This document shows positions 46,947 through 58,646 of a stretch of DNA of 64,000 nt, piece after piece. The translations under genes were made by a program, and so were the position numbers. Location of the stretch: assembly GCA_029204225.1 (NCBI GenBank), contig CM055097.1, positions 42,576,858 to 42,640,857 on the forward strand, read 5' to 3'. The notes beneath the pieces were generated by a model, which was given only the letters and a program-made list of their open reading frames with translations, had not been told where the DNA came from and made no database searches. Positions within the stretch are counted from its first letter, which is position 1. Each line of letters begins with the position of its first letter. Source of the stretch: Diphasiastrum complanatum (taxonomy: Eukaryota; Streptophyta; Lycopodiopsida; Lycopodiales; Lycopodiaceae).

Positions 46947-49900
46947 CTGCAGATAGTGACAAGATTAACATTTTCTGAATGTTCTAGACATTTATTAAAA
47001 TCACGAAACTCTATTTAATTCACAAAGATCATATTTGAGAAGAGAAAGTCCCAAAAGAACGCCCTAAACCCTGTCAATCTAATTACACAGCTGTAGTGTT
47101 AAGTTAATAATTAAGCTGTTTCTCAGCTTATACCCATAGTTTGGTTAAAAAAAATTAGAAAGCCCAAAATTAAGGGCAATGTCATTAAAGTTGGGGAGTG
47201 TTATGGACTCGTCCTCTCCTAACCCTTATTACTAGTTGCCTTAATTGGCATACCTCTAGGTACTGGGCCCGTGACCATTAAGGACATGTCCATGCATAAC
47301 AATGATCACACAAGTCTATCCATGGTCAATGGTAGCTTGAGGTAATCGCTGAAATAATTCTATAATAGAAGTAGTCTCTAATAATTTGAGTATGTGTGTA
47401 AATGGTGGATGAACTCTTCGTGCAAAAGGTCTTTGGGTCCATCAACACTTTTTGGATGAATTATCCACATCATCCTCTGAGTCAAACACAGCATCTACCT
47501 AAGGTCGATGGCTAGAAAAGAAAGGGGTAATTTGAAATTGTATTTGGGTGTTGGGACTGGCAAAGCAACATGCCTCCATTTGCAGGCGGAACATTTCTTG
47601 CAAAACATATTAGATTCTACTTGTAAGCGCCATCATTGACTCGCTTATTGATTTTTTACTATTCATAGTACCCCAAGTCCGCATTACTTTCGACCTCTTC
47701 ATCTAGGACACTCAAATGTTCACTTTTCTAACACAAGCAGTAATTGTGATGCTAATATGTTTGTGACATTTGTTGATGACTATAGTAGATTTCATAGTTG
47801 CATTGCATTTCTAGAAATGCGTTGAACCACGTTTCTGAAATGGGGGAGCGTTTTTTTTTTTTTGTGGGCAATATGGGTATCAAATTAAAGCATTTATTAA
47901 GAGCAGTTCATTTATGTAGGTTGCCGAATGTTTCGGGTACAATGTGGTCCAGTGTGGGTGTAACAATGCCTGTAAGATTCTGTCAAGGTTGAAAGTCAGA
48001 GTGGCTTGTTGTGTTAATTTTGATATCTTTTCTCTCAATTCATTTAGAGCTACTATTGCGTCCAATGAGGCCTATGATTGGCTTTTTCAGTTGTTTTGGC
48101 AGTTAGGGCCTTATTTAGCTACATTTGGGACCTCAAAAATATTTGAATGCAGGGTGTGGCTCAAGTTGATATGCATGGCACAACCATTTCTACAAAATAG
48201 ACGTTAAGTCGTGGGATGGGAGGCTGGAAACTTTTATTGGAAACTATGAATACCACTGATGGGTCCTCGTCTGGTAGCTTTTACTGATAGAGATATGAGT
48301 TTCTTTGAGGGAGAACTAGGAAAGGAACAATTTAGTATAACCTGCAAAGCAATGCAATATCATGAATATCCGTTTTTTTTTTCCTGTATTTCTGGTCCAG
48401 AATCGCATTTATGAGAAATGCATTTCTGGGAACGTTTTTGCCCAGAAACGCGATTCTGGGCAACTATGGTAGATATACATGTGGATAATTCCTCAAGAGC
48501 AAAGCATAAGTAAATGAGACATTCTTCAAGTTCATTCAGTGGTGGAGAACCAACTCAACAAGAAGATCAAAGTATTGAGATACCATTTGATACCTTATTG
48601 AAAAACTCATTTATGCAGACTCTTCCACATCAATATTATAGCTCTACAAGAGATCTATTAGGCACGTTTTCAATTGATGCTTTTTGCAGATACAGTCTTC
48701 ATATCTTCCATGTGTTTGCCCATGAGCTACCACATTGCAAGTTTAAATAAAGGGAGTCAGCAGTCAACATCATCATCCCTTGCATTTGTGAGATATTCAG
48801 ATACATGTCTTTTGATTAAAACATACAGTTTTGATATAACTCCACACAAAATTGTGTTTGCAACTTGTCGCTGTTATGAAAGAGTTGTCTGACCTGTAAG
48901 AACAAATCTGTGTGTGTCTTCCCCGGGTACAATTTTAATGTAGCTTTGGCATGTATAGATTGAAGGGCATCTGCAAAAGTGACACTAAATAGTCTTTCTA
49001 AAGTCAATAAGTGAAGCATAAATGAATATGTTCAAAATACAAACCAGAAAAACATACAACAGACAAGATGCATTACATAGTTGTGTTGAAGAAAAATAAG
49101 TGAGCATATTTCTTTTGTTGCACTTACCTTGCATCAAAAGGAATCGAATAGTCTGAAGTACCATGAAGTAAAAACACATGTGGCAACATTGATGAGTCTA
49201 TTTTCAAGTTCGTATTTCGTACGACCAATTCAGGGGAATATCGAAGCAGAGATTCTTCACCCTCCATGATACTAGAGACACTACCAGTCAGTATATACGA
49301 AGTACTATAATCATAATATTGAATTTACTGAATGCTTTCCACACCTATCAGCTTATGTACCTCAAGAAAATAGAGCGATAAAGTCCTTGTGTGTGGAAAT
49401 GATTCACAAGATCCGGAAGATTGTACCTGCAAATCATGACATAACAGCCTTTTTTGATGTAATTATGACTGAAATTCCTCTTTCACAAAAGCATCCTGTG
49501 GCTGTAGTAAGCACCCTTTAGCAAGTTTGCAATCACATTCAAACTACTTGAAAAGGAGAGTTTTGTCTTTATCCCATACACTAGATTTTATATTAATGAG
49601 ATGGAGTGGGGGACCAATGCAAGTAGTGATGTGAGCTTCATCTTATCAACTTCTGGACCTTAATGATATTCTTGTTGGGAAAATTTCAGCAAAACATTAT
49701 CTTCTATTTAAGGCCAAGACCCTGAAATTACTTCATAACACTAATTGAAGCAATGTGTCCTCAAATGGAGATTCATTCATGAACAAATCGTAATTCCAAT
49801 TTGAATACGAGAATTGGCTTCAGGATTTAGAAAAGATTTCAATTTTATTTTTTGTAATTGTATTTTAAGATTTAAAGTAAAAATATACAATAATTTCACA

Positions 49901-50580
49901 GGTTTTGACTTTCAAATTGACATACTAAACATTGATTATCAATAGCAATGAAAAGCACTTTTGGGGAGTTCTAGCCTTGCATGGGCACATGAACAGGGAG
50001 GCTTTGGGCCTATATAGCCTAGTGAAAACTCGCCCATCTCCATTTCTGCTTTGGTGATTCATTGCTAGTTTCTCTCTCTCTACACTGCTCTACACTTGTC
50101 TCCTATCCCGTTGCTCCGGGGGTGAGGCTGCTGGAGATTGATCAATTGCTTCTATTTAGTTGGGTAGTTTTGCTCCACAGTGTGTTCTCGTGTGTTTGAC
50201 TTCTAAGCAGGATCTTGAAGAGCTTTCCTTTACATTGGTATCAAAGCAAGACTTACGAACATCAGAGAACTTGGAGTGGTGAAGCTTTTCATCGGATCTT
50301 TGGTGCCTATCTATAGGATTTTTCATCCAGGTGGAGAACAAGCTTTCCATAACTATTTCCTGATCCTTCCAGCATATTTGAGGCTCACTCCAATCAAAAA
50401 GAGGATGATTTTGTATTTTGAGACAATAAGTTCATAATATACTAATCAATCCTTTATTGATTATCTTGATTGCTTTTCTTTGACTACCATGGATGATAAT
50501 ATTTCGCTTTTGCTGTCATTCACTTAATCTTTGCAATTTCTCATTCACTCTTGTAGTTGGCAAAGAGTAGATCCAGCTCT

Positions 50581-50635
<55 letters not shown>

Positions 50636-51496
50636 ATCAGCGGCTCCCTAGCACACTGCTGCTGCTGCACTGCAGTCAGGAGGAAAGGAAACATAGCACC
50701 CTAGCTGCAAAGGTCCATCGCGAGCAAATCCATCACTGCTGTTGCTGTTCTCTCTTGCGCCACCTATGGCCAAGGATAGGAAGGGAACAGGGGGAGCTTC
50801 CCAGCTTGTGTGCATACAGACCCTCAGGCAGCACCTGCGCAAGTAGCAACGTTGCCTGGGCAGGGAGGGGGGCTGCCTGTGGCACCTGCAATGGCTACCT
50901 GTTAGAATCCCCATAGTCGATCCGGTCATTGCTAAAGCACAAATAGGTGACGAGAACGCTACGTTACCGCCAACCATAGAGGTACTGCCACCTCACCCCC
51001 ATGCACTGGAGCCATAGACCACCATCAAGCAAGCTCGGATCTCTGATAAGCCATGGTGTCCCATACCACCATGCCTTACCCTCGACCCTCGCCTACCTAC
51101 ATCCTAAGGCCTAGATAATCGTCCTGACCTGGAGATCCACCTCTATATACGTAGTCCAGGTGGGTCATCTCCGTCCATAGGAGTCACGCATGACCAACGA
51201 CACGCGACAGTTGTGCACACTGACGCGGGTCCATATAAACAAGTTACCGCGCACCAATAAGACATTGACACGTGGCACCCAAAAGACCTATAGCTCCAAA
51301 TCAGCATTCCATCCAGATCAACAACTTACACGGAAAACAGGATGAACCCCAACCCCAATCGGAAGATCTAGCTGATAAGCGACCGGGTTGATTTTCTTTA
51401 CAACCTTATGCCCAACAGTTCTGGGTATAGAAAAACATGTACGGTAGCTATTGACTTCAAAGTTGCATAGTAAAGTAAAACACACAACATTGTAGC

Positions 51497-51544
<48 letters not shown>

Positions 51545-54500
51545 ATTTGTCTTGCATATAACAGGATTGGTCAAAATGTACGTATCAAGCAGTTTTCATC
51601 ACTGTTAAAGGGAAAACAAAGGCACGAAGTCATCAATCTAGGTCTAGAGCTAACTCTAGCTAGCTGTGGCATGACTTGTAGATGCAACAAACAACAGCTG
51701 CATGTATGTTCAATAGCATGACCATAATCTCAACTCAAGTGTCATCATGGCTACTTGGCTTGAACACTGTCATTATCTCAATTGCATGTACTTGTGGATG
51801 ACTGCTACAAACTTGTGTGTGCATGCGCAGGCGTGTGTGTGAGAGCAAGAGAGAGAGACTGAGAGAGAGAGAGAGAGAGCATGAATGTGTTTGTTTTGAT
51901 AAAGTTCTCACCCTCCAGAAATACCAAAATAGGCTCTGAATTGAGATGCACACCATGCGATATTATCTTTCCCACCAAACATTTCTTTCCTAACCTGCTC
52001 CACAAGGGCACAAGCTGCAAGATGCGCTCCAGCTGATTGACCTGCCAGGTACAGCCTGTAGCATTTCCATGAGTTAAGAAAGACCATGAGAACAGACTTT
52101 TGGACATTTCTTTTCAAAATCAAAGCTCAGGTCAAAACTTGTCGGATAAAATAGAGAAGATGCTGGGAAACTTTTTGAATTCTACATAAGAGACCGCAAG
52201 TTGTAAGGGAAAAAGGAATTCTACCTGCTTGGATCTGCTCCATACTCCACAATATTTTTGCAGAAGAAAGATAGACCACTAGCAACATCTGCTACCATGT
52301 CAGTGACGGTACCCTGTGGAAAATTTCTGCCAATAGAACAAGCACATCCAGCTCGCTTTTCAGCTAAGTGTTGAAATTCTCCGGCAAAGAGATGAAACTT
52401 GGAAGAATGAGAGGACATACATATGGAAAAGCATCCATGGATTCCAAGCACATAAATTTTTACCTAAACATAAAAGCCTCTTACAATCCTTAAAACGAGA
52501 GTAAGTGTTCTTATAGTATAAGGAAGCAAACAACGAACAATCACTCTAGATCAAAGTTCCAAGAGCCGTGGTACGGCACCTGGTGCCGTAGGTGCCATAC
52601 CATTTCAGTACCACGGCATTCACGGCACCTACCAAAAAAAAAAAAAATTAATTAAAAAAAAACCATAAAATGCCCTTTTTCAAGCCCAAAAAATTGCAAA
52701 TAAAAATAGGAAAAAGGGGGCATTAATATGGTGCCTATGGTTAGTTTTATTTTTATTTGGGGGGGGGGCGGGGGGTTAGAACGTTAACATTTTAAAAAAT
52801 GCCTTTTTTTAACATAATATAATTGCAGAAAAAAAGCGGCAACTATGGGGGCATTATTTTGGGTGCCTATGGGTAGTTTTTTTTTTTTGTGGGGGGGGGA
52901 GGATACTAATGAAACACAAAGGGTTACTGACAACGTAATAAAATCCATTGACATGCAATAAGGAAAGACCCGCAAGACTCGATAAAACGAAATTACAATA
53001 TGATAAACGATGTCCATATCCATGATGGAATAACTGCAATGGTTGCCACGTGTGAATATAAAAAAGCACAGTGTCTCTAATGAATAAAATGATGTCCATG
53101 ACCAAATGTGTACAATGTCTGGCCCTAAATATAAAATCATATAACTGTGGCTCATGGTGAATCAAGCATCTAAATAGGGTTGTGTGGCCTCGGGATCATC
53201 GTCTGAATCATGGAAGTCACCCTCCACCTGACTGTAGTCATGTAGTACATCCCCCTCAATATCTGACCCTGATAGCATACTGCGCCTCTGAGTGGAACCC
53301 CTACCACGCAATGGAGGCCTGCCTTTAGGCCTACGAGACTGCCCCTGTCTACCACGGGAAACTTTGTCCGTCTGAGATGAAGAACCTCTGCCCCAGAACC
53401 TAGTGGCCTGCCATGGCGCCTGGTAGGATGCAATGAAGCGAGTGTAGAAACTGTGGTAGATGCAGGCGCAGCAAGAGGTGGATAAGCTCTGACAAGAGAA
53501 GATGGCACACGGAGGGGGCCTATATGAGTAAGGTTGTGCAGCAGGCATATCAACTGTCACGCTGCTCTGGAAGCAAACTCTAAGGACCTCATTCGGATGA
53601 GCTCTCTCTCCCTCTCTGCCCGTAATGCATCGACCAGGTCATCCTCCCTAGGAGCTGGCATGGGCCGGGTGGAGTTAGTGGGATCATCAATGCCGAGAGC
53701 CTGCACTCCTCAGGCAAAACCTCCAATGGATCTACAATCTGAGTCAGAGCCTCCACATTGGTGTTGCTATACACCAGGCCGCGCATACTGAGCAACAGAG
53801 AGGCGGTTGCACCGCCTGGTGTGAATCAATGCCCATGTGCTCCAGTTGTGCTCACATTTAGAGGAGGAGCAGTCCTGTCAAGGCAACATCCAATCAAATA
53901 TTACGTTGGCAAGTAACAAATATGAAACAAGATATGAAGAATGAAAATATGAAACCAGATGGATGAAATATAAGTGCCTGGGATAGAACGCGCAACGCAA
54001 GTCTCTGCAATGAAGGACATGTATCTCCGAACATGTTCCACCAAGTCACAGGTCTCTTTCTGGATCTCTCATCCAATGCCATCTCCTGCCCAAATATGCC
54101 TGCACACGTAGATGTCCACCGTCGAGATGATGTATGGAACAACAATCAACAAGATACCTTTGGAATGAATCAAACTCTAAAAATGCAAGTATTTTGGAGA
54201 GATGTACCTGTGCACCGTTTGAACGCAACTATCTCTCTCTCTGCAACTGCCACCTGTCGATACTAGGAGACGCTACCTCTGTAATATACGACAACCAACC
54301 CATCTCTAGCTAGCAGTCCTCCTGCTACTCATTAGATAACCAAAGGGGATGTAAGAGATGAGCAACAGCATGGATAGGTCTATGAAAGTAGTTCCACCTA
54401 GTCTGCCAGATGGTCCTAAGCTGCTCCATCCTGCTCGACATAACAATGATTGATTAGGAGGCTTACTAATCTATAAAAGAACAAATTTTAATTATGAGCA

Positions 54501-57491
54501 ACCTATAATAATGAAATGCAGAACATACCTCTCATGTGGAAGCCAAGGCTGTTGTAGAACACTGTCGATGCGATCCATGAACTCGTAAATGAGTCCCATG
54601 GTGTTGCCCTCTCGGTCAACAAGCCGGAGAACGTGATAAAATGGCTGGAGAACCGTCGATATGCTCTCCACCTCACGCCAAAACTCGTCGTCAAATAGAA
54701 TGGTGTAGAACCTGCGGCCCTTGGTCGTGCTGGAGTAGGGTCCCTCCCTCCACTGGTCACTAGTAGCCATCTGCCTGAGCTGGTGCCTAAGCCTCAGCAA
54801 CCTATCTAGCAGCACTAGATCAAAGGCCAAACGTGTGGGAGCGGGATTCCTTAGCTCGAATGAACTGAAGGTACGAAACAGGGCAAGTACTCTCCTCTTC
54901 TCTGCTGGCATCTATGGCACGGTAGAACATACTGCCCATGCAGCAAGACACAATGATGTTGATCACTGGCCTTCGGCGGATATCACTCCAGCCATCCGAC
55001 ATGATCGAACAATTGTAACTCTGCCAGGCCTTCCTGAGAGGGGTCATCTGAGAGGAGAGCTCGTCTACCCTCTCTGACAACAAAGTAGTGTGGCGTGAAG
55101 CTTGTACCAACGGCTGCAACAGCTGCAAAAGCCCTCTTGAAAGGCTCGGTGTCGACAATGTTGAACGGGAGGTTCAACTCATATATCATGATGGCCACAG
55201 CCTGTTGGGCCTCTCTCTGAAGATGAGGAGCCACAGCCTCCCCCATAGTCCTCTGTCGGTGTGTATGTGAACTAGCAGGTGTGCAGGAGGTAAATCGAGA
55301 GGCAGGTGGAGGTATGGTGTCGGAAGCAGTCTGATGCGAGGATGGGTGGGTGAAGCATGGGATGGCAGGGCAGCATGTGGTGCTGGGGCAGGAGGCTCTG
55401 GAATGGGAGCAGGTGGAGCTGGGGGGGGGGGAACAGATGCATCACCCTCACTGGTACCCATGAATGGGAGGTCCTCCCCCAAGTGTGGCTCGTCATCAAG
55501 GTGAGGGGGGTAAGTGGACGGTGGGCAGAGGGTCCTGCTGGTTGGGAGGGGGTGTGTCACTATGAAGATAGCTAAATGTGTGGGTGGGACGAGACACAAC
55601 CGTGACCGCGGGTGGACGACTCGAGAAAGGGCTCGAAGAAGAAGGTGCAGCATTCTGAGCTCCTCTAGCAGAGGAAGCTCGGGAGGCAGCTGGCATAGGA
55701 GGATGTGTTGCACTGGAGTGGGAAGCTGTAGGAGGACGTGCTCCAGCTGGCTGAGAAGCTGCAGGAGCTGCAGGCTAAGGAGGGTGTGCAACGTAGGGAT
55801 CAGAGGTCACTGAGGTCACAACAGTATGGACTATAGGGTCTAGTGCCAAGCCACCGGCTATCAAACGTGGCCCGTAGATATCAATCAATCTACGCCTCTC
55901 TTGGGCCGACATACTAGGGCACGGGGATGCACCCAAACGTTTGTCGTCAGCTCTAACAGCGCCAAGTATGTGGCCCTTAAGCCTAGTGAGTGTCCCACGG
56001 AAGCACACGTGGCAATGGCGACAAGTCCACTCACGGGCCCCGCTCTGGCTATTGTATCTAACATAGTCAGATGTCTGGTCCACCTCACCCCATAGGTCAA
56101 TCATATCGGAAGCAGGCATCGTGACATGATGGTTGGAAGATAGATGTGACAAGGATAGGCCAATGTGGGTACGCACGTAGAGCAAATGAGACACGAAAAA
56201 TGGAAAAAGAAGGGTGCTTTGATGCAAATGACTAAAACTGTAAACCCTAACCTACACTCTCTCTCTAACTCGGAAATATCTCTCTCCATAGCTGAACAAT
56301 CTCTCTCCCCCACTTTCCCTCTAAATCACCTCCAAAATAGCTCTAAAAAACCAGCAACATAACTTTTCGAAATCTGAAAAAAGCTTGTCAAGAACCCCAA
56401 AACTCTCTTTCTCTCTCTAACCACCTCTCACTAGGTCGCTTTTTCTCTCTCTATCCTGCAGATTTTCTCTCTCCCCAATCTGCCTCCTCTACCACCTCCA
56501 AAATCTCAGACTCTCCTAGCAGCCTCCACGCCCAAAAGAACCCTTAAACTAAAAAAATTTAGGTTAAAAACCACTTAAACAAGATTAGGAAAATATTAAA
56601 AAAAAAAAAAATTTAAAATAGAGGTGCCGTACCACGGCACACGTGCCGTGGTACGGCACCCAGCCCCCACAGCACCTGTGCCGTGGGGAACTTTGCTCTA
56701 GATATATACAACTATACAGCATTTGGTTTTATTCAAGAATGAGGCTTAATCATGGATATCATGAATTGCTTCACTAGATTCTAATCTATGTTTTGACGGC
56801 CCATAAATTTTTTCCTTTGAATGGTGGTTTAGATCTAGCATATAAAAACTGACACTAGCAACAACCATTTCCAAGGCAAGAGATAGTGAGGACCCTGGAC
56901 CATAAGAAGGAAAAGAATATCATTCTCAATGGGATAAACCATACAAATTTGTCTTTACGATAAGATGCACCTTGATCCTGCCAAGGAACTAAGCATTCAG
57001 ATTTTTCACAAAAAGGAACACAATTTCTTAGTTTAGCTTTCTCAAGAATAAAAATTTGCAAAACTTCGAACACTAAAAACTCGAGTTTCATTGCATACAA
57101 TATATATATTCATAAGGTTTACTTCTGTACTCTCATTGTCCCACCCCAGCAACCCCAAGATGGTGGTTCTAGAGTGTACTTTCAGGATTCAACTTGATCC
57201 ATACAGAATAATGGGCATTGAAAAATCGGCGCAAACCTATTTTACCCATTTGCTTTAGCTAGAAGCCACTTAAAGATAGTGCACAGTTGGCACAAATCTT
57301 GCCCTTTTAACTTCTATGAAAAAAACATTTGAGTTTTAACTATGTACCAAATGTCAAAGGAAGAGCTCTCATTAACTATGAAAGATAATGTCTAAGTGCT
57401 ATCATATTTTACCCACCTGTAGTCAATACAAGCGACAATAACATCTTCTTCGGCTAACTCTTGTGCAAGAAGAGCGCCCCAAGCCTTGTAT
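46785..57491 (-). CDS. ICME-like: Isoprenylcysteine methylesterase-like gene, C-terminal 261 codons in seven exons
   Basis: Exons on the minus strand: 57491-57417, 52326-52225, 52055-51912, 49426-49361, 49271-49128, 48984-48894 and 46946-46785. Every intron starts GT and ends AG, and phases join cleanly (about 784 nt). The protein is an alpha/beta hydrolase. The nucleophile is Ser in GQSAGAH (exon 3), the acid Asp in [11 protein letters not shown] (exon 5), the base His in GKTHTDLF (exon 6). [33 protein letters not shown] and [10 protein letters not shown] match plant ICME closely from knowledge of that family. ICME removes the methyl ester from the C-terminal prenylcysteine of prenylated proteins at the endomembrane and affects abscisic-acid signalling in Arabidopsis. 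Plant ICME is about 430 residues, so about 160 N-terminal residues, including membrane segments, are missing; no matching exon was found up to 64000. Introns carry copia, LINE and a hAT element. It could be ICME or an ICME-LIKE paralogue. Confidence 0.9.
46947..48893. other. 1.95-kb ICME-like intron with copia trace
   Basis: On the plus strand at about 47755-47820, [21 protein letters not shown] matches the start of a copia integrase core (VTFIDDYSR), out of context and cut short. Phrases built on AGAAACGC/GCGTTTCT recur at about 47806-47840 and 48398-48470 with local palindromes. Nothing else is assigned. Confidence 0.45.
48894..48984 (-). CDS. ICME-like exon with catalytic His
   Basis: This 91-nt exon encodes [19 protein letters not shown] and [11 protein letters not shown], with the base His. 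The acceptor TTTAG lies 13 bp upstream of a second AG that would change the frame, so the longer exon is chosen. The donor is GTCAGA, a weaker but acceptable site. Confidence 0.9.
49128..49271 (-). CDS. ICME-like exon with catalytic Asp
   Basis: This 144-nt exon encodes [17 protein letters not shown] and then [19 protein letters not shown], with the acid Asp. The acceptor is CTCTAG and the donor GTAAGT. The intron to the previous exon is only 89 bp, in contrast to the long neighbours. Confidence 0.92.
49361..49426 (-). CDS. ICME-like exon: [10 protein letters not shown]...IFL
   Basis: This small 66-nt exon encodes [21 protein letters not shown]. The acceptor is TTTGCAG and the donor GTACAT. 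The intron between it and the GQSAG exon is 2.5 kb and holds copia, LINE-tail and microsatellite sequence. Confidence 0.9.
49900..50247 (+). mobile_element. Copia LTR end with primer-binding site inside ICME-like intron
   Basis: TGGTATCAAAGC at 50236-50247 follows TTTACA, an LTR end with a one-base spacer. A TATA motif (CCTATATAGCC) lies at about 50010. The LTR is plus-strand, opposite to the host gene. The left border is a guess, since there is no second copy. No gag follows. Confidence 0.6.
50248..51500. other. Intron segment with CT repeat and GC-rich unassigned DNA
   Basis: A (CT)n run spans 50590-50633. From 50640 to about 51330 the sequence is GC-rich and unlike the flanks, with no domain in any frame; it is probably part of a transposon I cannot name. 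Confidence 0.4.
51501..51600 (-). mobile_element. LINE 3' tail plus (CT)n, minus strand
   Basis: On the minus strand CTTGATACGTACATTTT...AAGACAAATAAAC leads into a CT microsatellite (plus-strand (GA)n, 51501-51541). It parallels the LINE tails at 45118 and 58729. It is a third, more diverged and very short copy, inside the ICME-like intron. Confidence 0.55.
51838..51880 (+). repeat. Imperfect (AG)n microsatellite
   Basis: GA-rich, with two interruptions, just downstream of a short GTGTGTGT stretch. It is intronic, about 30 bp from the GQSAG exon's donor site. Confidence 0.85.
51912..52055 (-). CDS. ICME-like exon with nucleophile elbow GQSAG
   Basis: This 144-nt exon encodes [20 protein letters not shown], with the catalytic Ser, then a variable loop and [10 protein letters not shown]. 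The donor GTGAGA follows GGAGG; the next exon's G completes Gly. Confidence 0.92.
52225..52326 (-). CDS. ICME-like exon: [10 protein letters not shown]...GADPS
   Basis: This 102-nt exon is separated from the previous one by a 5.1-kb intron that contains the hAT element. It opens with A completing Arg, reads [20 protein letters not shown], and ends AAGCAG before GTAGAA. Confidence 0.9.
53162..56119 (-). pseudogene. hAT transposase, broken
   Basis: The start is probably ATG 56119 ([13 protein letters not shown]). The BED finger follows: W..V...[20 protein letters not shown] at about 55990. A Pro-rich linker, frame unclear, spans 55775-55270. The DUF659 region lies at about 55240-54960 ([19 protein letters not shown], then [17 protein letters not shown] one frame over). 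A deletion then removes the part with the usual TDNA-type catalytic segment. Text resumes at about 54911 ([32 protein letters not shown]). The C-terminal dimerisation segment at about 54060-53790 has [19 protein letters not shown] and [15 protein letters not shown]. The tail to 53162 is Arg/Gly- and acid-rich. GT...AG boundaries near 53990-53880 may mark an intron. Loss of the middle makes this copy inactive. Confidence 0.85.
56624..56659. repeat. Perfect 17-bp hairpin near the hAT right end
   Basis: GTGCCGTACCACGGCAC (56624-56640) and GTGCCGTGGTACGGCAC (56643-56659) are exact reverse complements separated by AC. Subterminal repeats are typical transposase binding sites; a perfect hairpin is stronger than usual. 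Confidence 0.95.
57417..57491 (-). CDS. ICME-like exon: [12 protein letters not shown]...CIDY
   Basis: This 75-nt exon sits between ATGCAG and GTGGGT. It starts in phase after two bases of an unseen upstream exon (GG|A expected for Gly) and ends TACAG, completing Arg with the next exon. It encodes the helix and strand before the oxyanion region. It is the most upstream exon found; the missing neighbour should carry the family's GGAWIIG motif. Confidence 0.88.
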
Positions 57492-58646
57492 CTGCATGAA
57501 AAAGATGAAATATCATTAAACACTTTTACAACGTACATGAAAATGCAAACTTGAAAAGTGTACAGCATGCAACTCAACAGGCTCTATGAAACGTCATTAG
57601 ACTCAAAAAAACAGATTTTAAGGCCAGAAAAATCAGGGTAGCGTACAAAGACATGATAATCAGCTGTTAGAAAACTCAAAGACGCTAGAATAATAAAAGT
57701 GGATGCACTTTGAGAATAATCAGCAATCACTCCCAAACTTGTCTAATTGTATCCCTATGCACCGATGAACACTCATGATAATTGAACTCTCTATGACGTA
57801 CAAAGAACCTGGCTGCCAAAATTCTAATTTGAATGTATTGGACTCAAATTCAAGATGGTCACTGTTTTTCTTCTAAGTCTTGCAGTATATGTCTGAGATT
57901 TTTCCTTGAATAACAGATTGCCTGAGCTGACAACCAAAGAGATTTGAATTAAAAAAATGAGAAAACATGGTGCCAATAATGCAAATGGATGCCACATGAG
58001 CATGGTCCAAATCAGCCGCTAAATAAAGTTTTGGGAGATGTAGATACTGATTTTCATATCATCAAACAATTGAATTTTCAATTTAAGTTTTCCATGAAAT
58101 AATTTTGCTTGTTTCACTTGAAATATGTTACTTTCATGACAGGGGGCATAATGCATGAAAACCAAATATAGTAACTTCTGCTAACGTACATTGGTATGAA
58201 TAGCATTGATTTGAAGAAAGTTCAAAATGTAGCTATTTTCACCATAGCTAGAAGTTACTTGAGACCTTAGGCTAGCTACTGCATCTCTTAGACTCGGTTA
58301 TGGTGCATACATGCTTAGTCTACATCCTCAAATTGGTGAAATACACTTACCTTGTCAAGTAGATGCGAAGAATGCAGCTTTTGGTGTCAAACTGCTCATT
58401 TGATTTAATCGTGTTGAAGAAATGGGAGAAATGGGATAGTCCAATCATACCCAAAAGTGAGTTCCAACAACCGGCGGTGTCACACATTTTCATTTACAAA
58501 TTCATGATTATATAGACAAATTTGAGTAGTCTTATTGAATGAGTCCAGTCAACTACTTGTACTCTTTCTGGCTGAGCAGGTCTCTTCTCTATCACACCCA
58601 TTGTCAACTTGCTTGCATACAAATTATAGTCATAGATAATAATAGG

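Larger units (their letters stand above)
52552..56695 (-). mobile_element. Complete hAT-family DNA transposon in an ICME-like intron
   Basis: The element is 4144 bp. It begins CAAAGTTCC at 52552 and ends GGAACTTTG at 56695, a perfect 9-bp terminal inverted repeat. The host octamer CTCTAGAT flanks it exactly (52544-52551 and 56696-56703), the 8-bp target duplication expected for hAT. Subterminal copies of GCCGTGGTACGGCACC occur at 52565-52580 and 56645-56660. The minus-strand coding region contains BED finger, DUF659 and hAT dimerisation segments. Both ends are intact, so it could be mobilised by a transposase supplied from elsewhere. Confidence 0.95.

Noticed and set aside
50557-50977. Cys/Ser-rich ORFs on both strands
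   Set aside because: GC-rich sequence with no stop by chance; no domain, no splice context, opposite frames equally open.
55186-55813. Overlapping GC-rich ORFs on both strands within the hAT element
   Set aside because: Low-complexity Pro/Leu/Arg frames in the linker region; at most one (minus strand) is the transposase linker, and which one is unclear because of frameshifts.
58340-58400. Possible upstream ICME-like exon with GTAAGT donor
   Set aside because: The 27-bp translation does not match the expected GGAWIIG or LDLYLP region and no phase-compatible acceptor supports it.
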